7,764 bases of DNA. Source: UBA9732 sp963606545 (GTDB taxonomy: Bacteria; Spirochaetota; Spirochaetia; Sphaerochaetales; Sphaerochaetaceae). A model generated the notes under the pieces. It did no database searches. It had not been told where the DNA came from and saw only the letters and a list, made by a program, of their open reading frames with translations. Made by a program: the position numbers and the translations under genes. The DNA is taken from NCBI GenBank assembly GCA_963606545.1, contig CAVCYP010000065.1, positions 1-7,764 of the forward strand, given 5' to 3'. Within the stretch, counting starts at the first letter, position 1; each line of letters opens with the position of its first letter. This document shows positions 1-5,593 of this stretch, one piece after another.

Positions 1-185
1 CCTTCCATTGCTGGATTGCTAGGATCAATATTCATTTCATAGAAATAAAGATAGGTAAGAACTTCAATGATGGACATTGCTCCGCCAATGTGTCCGTTAC
101 CAAGATGGGCTATCTCGTGGATTGTTGAAATCCTCAAGTCTGTAGCCTTGGCTTTCAAGGCCTCTAATGTTTGAGTGTCAAGCAT
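1..185 (-). CDS. transketolase, N-terminal (thiamine diphosphate-binding) part, 5' end only
   Basis: The first 61 codons of a gene that continues beyond the left edge. The product begins MLDTQTLEALKAKATDLRIS and carries GNGHIGGAMS (residues 29-38), the form of the transketolase GHxGG segment whose His contacts thiamine diphosphate. It continues with a helix of the 'EVLTYLYF' type and then MNIDPSNP (51-58). Transketolase moves two-carbon ketol units between sugar phosphates in the pentose phosphate pathway in the cytosol. The short N-terminus and the 'MNIDPxNP' phrase resemble the two-subunit transketolases (separate N- and C-terminal polypeptides) of many anaerobes rather than the single long chain. 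That is an inference, because the rest of the gene is not visible. The ATG at 185-183 is supported by GAGAGG upstream on the same strand. The gene is divergent from the outer-membrane protein gene. Confidence 0.85.
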   Translation of the reverse strand, partial: MLDTQTLEALKAKATDLRISTIHEIAHLGNGHIGGAMSIIEVLTYLYFYEMNIDPSNPAME

Positions 186-216
186 AGGTTATCCTCTCGA
201 AAAACTTAATGCTCTA

Positions 217-245
217 ATTCTATCACCCAATAATAATCCTTTCAA
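217..245 (-). promoter_or_regulatory. sigma70-type promoter for the leftward transketolase gene
   Basis: Read on the minus strand, a -35 box TTGAAA (positions 245-240) and a -10 box TAGAAT (222-217) are separated by exactly 17 bp. Each box differs from consensus at one position. Transcription would start near 210, giving a leader of roughly 25 nt before the start codon at 185. A small inverted repeat, ACTGA-TATT-TCAGT (248-261), lies just upstream of the -35 box and could be an operator, but it is too short to insist on. Confidence 0.6.
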
Positions 246-304
246 TGACTGATATTTCAGTTGCACCCTGCCAAGCCCGCTCCTCTTTCTCTTTTTTGAT
301 TTTA

Positions 305-313
305 TGCTATACT
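305..313 (+). promoter_or_regulatory. extended -10 promoter for the outer-membrane protein gene
   Basis: TGCTATACT at 305-313 matches an extended -10 element (TGn followed by TATACT). No convincing -35 box lies 16-18 bp upstream; that stretch is pyrimidine-rich (281-299). The start point would be near 320, leaving a very short leader that is mostly the ribosome binding site AAAAGGAG (321-328) ahead of the ATG at 336. Confidence 0.45.
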
Positions 314-335
314 CTCCCTTAAAAGGAGAAAAACC

Positions 336-2177
336 ATGAAAAAGACTCTTTTAGTAATGATCTTCTGTCTGTTGAGCCTCACGCTCATCTTTGCAGAAGC
401 AAATGAACAGAAAATCTATAGTGTAGATAGCTCAGTCTACAAAGATATCGTTAACTTGTATTTGGCAACTGGCCATGCAATGCCTTCCACTACCGGTCCT
501 TGGAGTGGTGATGAACTTACAAAGATGCTGGAAAAGCTTGATGCCACCAGCATTCCCGAATATTTAAGCGCAACCTATGAAAGGGTTGTAGAAGAGCTGG
601 AGGTAGAGCCAGAAAAGCAGTTTGATGGCGGAGCCATGGAACTTTCCGGTTCAATTAACCTTGATATCTACGCTCATACCTACAACAAAACCGACATCAC
701 AAGAAAAGACACCAACGATAAAGAAGAAACAGCCTTTGCTGGAAGAACTTGGTGGTTTGGTAAAGACCTCAACAAGAACACTCCATTCTTCAATCTTGAA
801 TGGGAAACTTGGCTTGGAAATAATTTCTATACTTATTTTGCAGCCTTCCTTTCCAACTCTGTAAGAGGTGCAAAAGAAATTGGTTCAACCAACCTCAACT
901 CCAACATTCCAACCCTTCAGAATTTTGAACTAGACTTCAAGCTTCTGGACATCAACTTCCCTAACAGAGCTTTTGCTTCAATTGGCGGAAACGGATGGTC
1001 AGTAGAACTTGGAAGAGACCAGCTTAACTGGGGAAGCGCAAGTACAGGCAACTTGGTTCTCAGTAACAACTTCCCATATCATGACATGGCTCGTGCCACC
1101 GTCTACACCAGCAGATTCAAGTACACCTACCTCATTTCCTTCTTCCCAAATAAGATGAACTACTACAGCTATGATAGCACAACAGGAGCAACCGCTTATA
1201 AAGGAAACGAGAACAACAACAGCACTGCCATCCTCAAGGGTCTTTACTTCTACACAGCACACCGCTTTGAAGGCCGCCTTCTGGACGACAAGCTAACTCT
1301 CACCGTAACTGAAGCCATCACCTACGAATCCCAGGAAAGTAGCTTCCAGTTCTCCGTTTTGAACCCACTTGGCTTCATGCACAACGGCTACATGCCAAGC
1401 AACTCCAACTCAACTCTGGCCTTTGAGATTAACTGGACGCCAATCAAGGGTCTTGGCATTTATGGCCAGCTGCTCATTGACCAGTTTGCAATGCCAGGCT
1501 TTGAAACCAGCCCAGGCCCAGACAAAGACGATGACGTCACAACAGACGGCAAGGCCTTCCTCCTTGGCGCAAAATACATCACAGGCGTTGCAGACGGAAT
1601 TCTCACCATCAACCCAGAAGTCGTTTACGTACAGCCCTACGCCTACCTTAGAGACGGCAAACACGGCTACGGCTTAGACTACGTGGCAGCTGTCAAATAC
1701 CGCCTGTACTCTTATGAAGATTACGCCGCCCATACCGATATTCTTTACAACGAATACACCATTGGTTACACCTACGGCCCAGACAGCCTAGTTGCAAACC
1801 TCAGCGCACAGTGGGAGAAAGGCGCTCTTACAGTTGGTGGAAAGTTCTTCTTCATGGCTCACGGAACCCACGACCTTTGGACCGTTTGGACAGACATCCC
1901 AGCCCACACCTCTGAAGAAACTTACAAAAAGCAGTACAGTGGAATCACCAGCGATCACAGCAACACCGGCAACTATCGTTATGGAGATGCAGCAAAATCC
2001 AGAGACAGCATTTGGTACACCTACGACCTTGGTCTTAGCGCCCAGTATGCAGTTTCAGAGCAGTTGACTGCAGCTTTAACCGTTGACTACGTCAAGATGA
2101 ACAACATCTTCAACGTCTCCACCAACGATGCCTCCGACGTTCAGGTCACCTTGGGAGTCACCTACAAACCATTCTAG
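336..2177 (+). CDS. Wzi-like outer-membrane beta-barrel protein
   Basis: A 613-residue exported protein. Residues 1-20 form a signal peptide (MKK, a hydrophobic core, then LIFA) with likely cleavage before EANEQ. No lipobox cysteine is placed for lipidation. Residues 30-90 look like a small helical domain. From about residue 100 onward, alternating aromatic/polar strands rich in Tyr, Trp and Asn suggest a transmembrane barrel, and the chain ends VTLGVTYKPF with the terminal Phe typical of barrels inserted by BamA. The stretch LGRDQLNWGSASTGNLVLSN (225-244), followed by LNPLGFMHNG (342-351) and LLIDQFAMPGF (379-389), resembles the capsule-assembly Wzi family ('GR..WG.G..G.L.LS' and 'lnP....h'). 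Wzi helps anchor surface polysaccharide, but spirochaete relatives are uncharacterised, so the role here is unknown. The start is fixed by AAGGAG seven nt upstream. It is a single-gene unit closed by a terminator. Confidence 0.72.
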   Translation: MKKTLLVMIFCLLSLTLIFAEANEQKIYSVDSSVYKDIVNLYLATGHAMPSTTGPWSGDELTKMLEKLDATSIPEYLSATYERVVEELEVEPEKQFDGGAMELSGSINLDIYAHTYNKTDITRKDTNDKEETAFAGRTWWFGKDLNKNTPFFNLEWETWLGNNFYTYFAAFLSNSVRGAKEIGSTNLNSNIPTLQNFELDFKLLDINFPNRAFASIGGNGWSVELGRDQLNWGSASTGNLVLSNNFPYHDMARATVYTSRFKYTYLISFFPNKMNYYSYDSTTGATAYKGNENNNSTAILKGLYFYTAHRFEGRLLDDKLTLTVTEAITYESQESSFQFSVLNPLGFMHNGYMPSNSNSTLAFEINWTPIKGLGIYGQLLIDQFAMPGFETSPGPDKDDDVTTDGKAFLLGAKYITGVADGILTINPEVVYVQPYAYLRDGKHGYGLDYVAAVKYRLYSYEDYAAHTDILYNEYTIGYTYGPDSLVANLSAQWEKGALTVGGKFFFMAHGTHDLWTVWTDIPAHTSEETYKKQYSGITSDHSNTGNYRYGDAAKSRDSIWYTYDLGLSAQYAVSEQLTAALTVDYVKMNNIFNVSTNDASDVQVTLGVTYKPF

Positions 2178-2179
2178 AA

Positions 2180-2225
2180 AAAGAGTAGATTACTCTTTGG
2201 GCACTCGAAAGAGTGCCCATTTTTG
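2180..2225 (+). terminator. tandem double-hairpin terminator after the outer-membrane protein gene
   Basis: Two adjacent stems follow the stop codon. The first is AAAGAGTA-GAT-TACTCTTT (2180-2198). The second is GGGCACTC-GAAA-GAGTGCCC (2199-2218), an 8-bp stem with a GAAA tetraloop, followed by ATTTTTGTGAG and another T-run (2231-2236). The second stem with its T-rich tail is a standard intrinsic terminator. The segment CTCTTT (2193-2198) could pair with either flanking AAAGAG copy, so the two hairpins can in principle rearrange. Confidence 0.85.
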
Positions 2226-2249
2226 TGAGTTTTTTTGTGAAATTTTCCG

Positions 2250-2278
2250 TTGCGCTATTATATTTTGAGATATATAAT
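2250..2278 (+). promoter_or_regulatory. sigma70-type promoter for the NCS2 permease gene
   Basis: The -35 box TTGCGC (2250-2255) and a perfect -10 box TATAAT (2273-2278) are separated by 17 bp. The predicted start is near 2284-2286, which gives an untranslated leader of about 100 nt. Confidence 0.7.
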
Positions 2279-2281
2279 GGC
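2254..2281. promoter_or_regulatory. inverted repeat overlapping the permease promoter (candidate operator)
   Basis: GCTATTATAT (2254-2263) and ATATAATGGC (2272-2281) are complementary over 10 positions, counting one G-T, and are separated by 8 bp. The dyad runs from the end of the -35 box through the -10 box, so it lies upstream of the predicted RNA start and is better read as a DNA operator than as an RNA hairpin. The arms are AT-rich, so part of the symmetry may come from the -10 box itself. No regulator gene is visible nearby. Confidence 0.35.
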
Positions 2282-2283
2282 TT

Positions 2284-2386
2284 TTAGCGGCTAAAATAAC
2301 GGTCTCTGGGGTACACTTATCCTTTTCGGTACTTACGGAACCTCCACAGCTTGTGGTTTAGCTGTAAAATAAAAGGAGAATCTCAA
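2284..2386 (+). promoter_or_regulatory. structured 5' leader of the NCS2 permease mRNA, unclassified
   Basis: About 100 untranslated nucleotides separate the promoter from the permease start. Pairings visible by eye are: TTTTAG-CGG-CTAAAA (2282-2296); CTCTGGGG (2304-2311) with CTCCACAG (2342-2349), seven of eight pairs; CCACA-GCT-TGTGG (2344-2356); and ACAGCT (2346-2351) with AGCTGT (2360-2365). The last three exclude one another. TCTCT (2303-2307) could also pair with the Shine-Dalgarno GGAGA (2375-2379), but only when the 2304-2311 stem is open. This is the layout expected of a translational switch. The sequence does not match the purine aptamer core, the PyrR-binding loop or other classes I can recall, so no ligand is assigned. 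No intrinsic terminator was seen in the leader. Confidence 0.4.
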
Positions 2387-3754
2387 ATGAAAAATCAAAA
2401 GACTCATGATTCCAGTGTTTCCGTTGAGAACATTTACAAACTTGACGGTAGAGTTCCTGTATCCAAAGCCATCCCCTTTGGGCTTCAGCATGTGCTGGCA
2501 ATGTTTGTATCAAACGTCACTCCAGTAATTCTGATTGCCGGGGTAGCCCAGTACAATGGCGTAGCCTTCACAGAAGTTGACAAAGCCCTTCTGATTCAGG
2601 CGGCAATGATTATTGCTGGAATTGGCACTTTGCTTCAGCTCTATCCATTACTTCATATTGGTTCTCGTCTGCCGGTGGTCATGGGTCTAAGTTTCACCTT
2701 CCTTGCTGCCATGCAAACCATTGCGAAAGTTGACTATGGTTACATGATAGGTGCCGTAATAGTGGGTGGCTGTATTGAAGGCTGTCTTGGACTTACTGCC
2801 AAATACTGGAGACGTTTTATTGCTCCAATTGTTTCTGCCTGTGTTGTAACCTCAATTGGCTTTAGCGTACTCAGCGTAGGCGTTACCTCTTTCTGTCAAT
2901 CTTCTGCCTATCCTGCCGGTGCTTGGCAAAACCTTGTTGTAGCAACAATTACTCTTGCCGCCTGTCTTATTTTCAACGCCTTTGCAAAAGGCTTTTGGAA
3001 ACAACTTTACGTTCTCTTTGGCCTTATTGTTGGCTACATTGTGTCTCTTTTCTTTGGCATGGTAGACTTTGCTGAAATTGGAGCCACAATTAGAGAAATG
3101 GGTGTTATTTCCCTTCCAAGGCTGTTCTACTACACTCCAAAATTCAGAATTGGAGATATCATTTCTGTAACTCTTGTCTTCCTTGTTTCCGCCACAGAGA
3201 CAATTGGAGACACTTCTGCCACCTGTACCGGAGGACTTGGTAGAGAAATTACAGAAAAAGAAATATCGGGCTCTCTTGCCTGCGATGGTTTTATCTCTGC
3301 GGTGTCCGGCGGCGTGTTTGGATGCCCTCCAATTACCTCGTTCAGCCAGAACGTAGGTCTTGTGGCAATGACTAAAGTTGTTAACCGTTTTACCATCATG
3401 TTTGGTGCTCTGACCCTGATTCTTGCTGGGCTCTTTCCTCCAATTGGCGCCATTTTCTCCACTCTTCCAGATTGCGTCCTTGGCGGCTGCACAATCATCA
3501 TGTTTGGTGCAATTATTGTAAGCGGGATGACCATGATTAGTAGCTGCGGCTTTACCCACCGCAACATGCTAATTGTTGCTACCAGCTTCTGTATTGGTAT
3601 TGGCGTAACTCAGGTACCTTCCTTCTTTGCCGGAATGCCTCAGATTATAAGCGATATTTTCCTGAACAATTCTGTTGCAGGAGTATTTGTGATTGCTCTG
3701 ATTCTCTCCTTGGTACTTCCTAAAGAAAAAGAAGGCACTGACAAAGAGGCCTAA
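2387..3754 (+). CDS. NCS2-family nucleobase permease, probably xanthine/purine
   Basis: A 455-residue inner-membrane protein, the usual length for nucleobase:cation symporter-2 carriers, with about 14 hydrophobic segments. It imports a nucleobase with a cation, feeding purine salvage. Family marks are GLQHVLAMF (32-40) with the conserved Gln-His of the first helix, SATETIGDTSA (268-278) with the substrate-site Glu (E271) of the eighth helix, and SFSQNVGLVAMTKVVNR (318-334), equivalent to the NCS2 signature around the second substrate-contacting Gln/Asn. The pattern is closer to the xanthine/urate branch than to UraA, but substrate cannot be fixed by eye. The ATG at 2387 is preferred because AAAAGGAG (2371-2378) sits 8 nt before it. 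An in-frame TTG at 2351 lies within the leader hairpins and lacks a ribosome site. No terminator separates it from proS, so read-through is possible. Confidence 0.88.
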   Translation: MKNQKTHDSSVSVENIYKLDGRVPVSKAIPFGLQHVLAMFVSNVTPVILIAGVAQYNGVAFTEVDKALLIQAAMIIAGIGTLLQLYPLLHIGSRLPVVMGLSFTFLAAMQTIAKVDYGYMIGAVIVGGCIEGCLGLTAKYWRRFIAPIVSACVVTSIGFSVLSVGVTSFCQSSAYPAGAWQNLVVATITLAACLIFNAFAKGFWKQLYVLFGLIVGYIVSLFFGMVDFAEIGATIREMGVISLPRLFYYTPKFRIGDIISVTLVFLVSATETIGDTSATCTGGLGREITEKEISGSLACDGFISAVSGGVFGCPPITSFSQNVGLVAMTKVVNRFTIMFGALTLILAGLFPPIGAIFSTLPDCVLGGCTIIMFGAIIVSGMTMISSCGFTHRNMLIVATSFCIGIGVTQVPSFFAGMPQIISDIFLNNSVAGVFVIALILSLVLPKEKEGTDKEA

Positions 3755-3773
3755 GCAAACTGACCCGCTCTTA

Positions 3774-3802
3774 TTGTATTCATAGGCTCATTTTGATAAA
3801 AT
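3774..3802 (+). promoter_or_regulatory. candidate promoter for proS
   Basis: The -35-like TTGTAT (3774-3779) and the -10 TAAAAT (3797-3802) are spaced by 17 bp. The -10 matches five of six positions, while the -35 matches only its TTG. A start near 3809 would place the leader hairpin at the very 5' end of the mRNA. proS may also receive read-through from the permease gene. Confidence 0.45.
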
Positions 3803-3812
3803 TACGCCTGCA

Positions 3813-3843
3813 TTGAAGCCTTACGGAAAACCAGGAACTTCAA
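3813..3843 (+). promoter_or_regulatory. 5' leader hairpin upstream of proS
   Basis: TTGAAG (3813-3818) pairs with CTTCAA (3838-3843). Inside it, CCT (3819-3821) pairs with AGG (3833-3835), leaving an AA bulge and an 11-nt loop, TACGGAAAACC. The stem ends 7 nt before AAGGAG (3850-3855). The T-box signature (AGGGTGGNACCGCG) is absent and the leader is too short for one, so this is not a T-box. Function is unknown; it could tune ribosome access or mRNA stability. Confidence 0.35.
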
Positions 3844-3862
3844 CGGCACAAGGAGCAGCATT

Positions 3863-5584
3863 ATGAGAATGAGCAGACTTTTTTCAAAAACCCTTAGGGA
3901 AGCACCAAACGGCGCAGATTGCAAAGGGTATGAGTATCTATTAAGAGCGGGTTATATTGACCAGCTGGCTACTGGAATATTCTCACTTCTGCCTCTTGGC
4001 TTCAGGTCAATTCAGAAAATATCGGCTATAGTTAGAGAAGAGATGAACGCGTTGGGCGCTCAAGAGATTCTCATGCCGGTTGTGAACCCAGGCGATTTGT
4101 GGAAGGAAACTGGGCGCTTTTACAGCATAGACCGCGAAATGAGCCGCTTTAAGGATCGTAACGACCGCGATATGTGTCTAGCTATGACGCATGAGGAATG
4201 CGCTACAGACCTAGGGAGAAACGTCATAGATTCCTACAAGCGTCTCCCGCTTTTGGTGTACCAGCTTCAGACCAAGTGGCGTGATGACCCGCGTCCACGT
4301 GCTGGCCTTATTAGAGTCAGAGAGTTCACCATGAAGGACAGCTACAGTTTTGACAGAGATCAGGCTGGCTTGGAGAAGGTTTACAAGGCTCACTACGATG
4401 CCTATTTTAGAATTTACAAGCGCTGTGGACTTCCTGTAATTGCAGTTGGAAGTGACAGCGGTATGATGGGCGGAAAAGTTTCCCACGAGTACATGTATCT
4501 TTCCCCAATTGGAGAAGACACAATAATTACTTGCCCACACTGTGGTTACACAGCAAACCGCCAGGTGGCAGCCTTCAAAAAGCAGTACTTTGCAGAAGAG
4601 CCAAAGGCAAAAGAACTTGTGGCAACTCCAAACACAAAGACCATTGAAGACCTCTGCGCCTTCCTCAATATCCCAGCTACCAAGACAGCAAAAGCCCTCT
4701 TCATGGTTGGAACTTTCATCAACGACACCAACGGTGAAGAAGAAGACAAGCTTATAGTTGGCCTTGTTCGCGGAGACCTGGACATTGAAGAAAACAAGCT
4801 CCAGAACGCCGCAAAAGCCAACTCTCTCAGACCTGCCCACGAAGAAGAAATCCTTGCAGCCGGCATGGTCCCAGGCTTTGGCTCCCCAATTGGCGCAAAA
4901 GAAGGCACCGTCATCATTATTGACGACTCCGTAGCCAAATCCAACAACTTGGTTGCCGGAGCCAACCAAGAAGGCTATCACTACCTCAACACCAACTACG
5001 GCATTGACTACCAAGGCCAGGTTGCAGACATTGCCAGCGCAGCCAGCGGATACGCCTGCCCAGAATGCGGCCAGCCCCTCAACTCCTCCAAAGGCGTAGA
5101 AGTGGGCAACATCTTCCAGCTTGGAACCCGATACTCTGAAGCCATGAACTGCTACTACCAGGACGAAAACGGCGTCCGTAAGCCAGTCATCATGGGCAGT
5201 TACGGCATTGGAATTGGCCGCCTCCTCGCCTGCCTCTGCGAAGAATATAACGACGAAAACGGTCTAATGCTCCCAATAGCCGTTGCCCCGTACCAGGTCC
5301 ACTTCATCAGCCTCATCAAAGACACCGATGTTTCCGACAAAATTGCCGCAGAGCTTGAAGCTGCCGGCATTGAAGTCCTCTACGACGACAGAAAGGAAAC
5401 TGCGGGCGTCAAATTTGCAGACGCAGACCTCATTGGCCTACCAATTAGAATCACCCTTGGCAACAGAAGCTACAAAGAGGGCAAGTGTGAAGTTAAGCTG
5501 AGAAACAATGAGAGTGAAGTAATGAGCTTTGATCTTGATAACCTAGTTGCTGAGGTTAAGGCTCTTATTGCAAAGATTTCCTAG
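3863..5584 (+). CDS. proS: prolyl-tRNA synthetase, bacterial type with editing insertion
   Basis: A 573-residue class II synthetase that charges tRNA-Pro with proline in the cytosol; E. coli ProS has 572 residues. Motif 1 lies around MPVVNP (71-76), the THEE segment that binds proline and ATP is at 109-112, motif 2 is RPRAGLIRVREFTMKDSYSF (144-163), and motif 3 is MGSYGIGIGRLLA (444-456). Residues about 240-390 form the YbaK-like insertion that removes mischarged alanine; the family's essential Lys appears as K277 in TAKALF. The insertion is bracketed by CPHC (224-227) and CPEC (399-402), a likely zinc site common in Gram-positive-type enzymes and absent from E. coli ProS. The C-terminal anticodon-binding domain starts near 475. 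AAGGAG (3850-3855) supports ATG 3863 over ATG 3869. Codon use changes sharply near residue 215. Confidence 0.96.
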   Translation: MRMSRLFSKTLREAPNGADCKGYEYLLRAGYIDQLATGIFSLLPLGFRSIQKISAIVREEMNALGAQEILMPVVNPGDLWKETGRFYSIDREMSRFKDRNDRDMCLAMTHEECATDLGRNVIDSYKRLPLLVYQLQTKWRDDPRPRAGLIRVREFTMKDSYSFDRDQAGLEKVYKAHYDAYFRIYKRCGLPVIAVGSDSGMMGGKVSHEYMYLSPIGEDTIITCPHCGYTANRQVAAFKKQYFAEEPKAKELVATPNTKTIEDLCAFLNIPATKTAKALFMVGTFINDTNGEEEDKLIVGLVRGDLDIEENKLQNAAKANSLRPAHEEEILAAGMVPGFGSPIGAKEGTVIIIDDSVAKSNNLVAGANQEGYHYLNTNYGIDYQGQVADIASAASGYACPECGQPLNSSKGVEVGNIFQLGTRYSEAMNCYYQDENGVRKPVIMGSYGIGIGRLLACLCEEYNDENGLMLPIAVAPYQVHFISLIKDTDVSDKIAAELEAAGIEVLYDDRKETAGVKFADADLIGLPIRITLGNRSYKEGKCEVKLRNNESEVMSFDLDNLVAEVKALIAKIS

Positions 5585-5593
5585 TTTTTGGAT

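Noticed and set aside
2272..2345. Possible purine riboswitch, because of ATATAAT followed by a hairpin and GGTCTCT
   Set aside because: ATATAAT is better explained as the -10 box. The conserved TTTCTACC junction, the CCGTAAA-type loop and a closing P1 stem are missing.
2351..2386. In-frame TTG start 12 codons upstream of the permease ATG
   Set aside because: It falls inside the leader hairpins, has no ribosome binding site and would add a non-homologous extension. AAAAGGAG sits correctly before the ATG at 2387.
2852..3567. Long reading frames on the minus strand across the permease gene
   Set aside because: They lack a ribosome site and family resemblance, are low-complexity in composition and mirror the coding strand of a well-supported gene.
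3755..3862. T-box leader upstream of proS
   Set aside because: The leader is only about 50 nt from the predicted start, with no specifier loop, no AGGGTGGNACC sequence and no terminator.
4211..5014. 267-codon minus-strand reading frame antisense to proS
   Set aside because: It arises from the C-ending codon bias of proS. It has no start signal and no recognisable domain.
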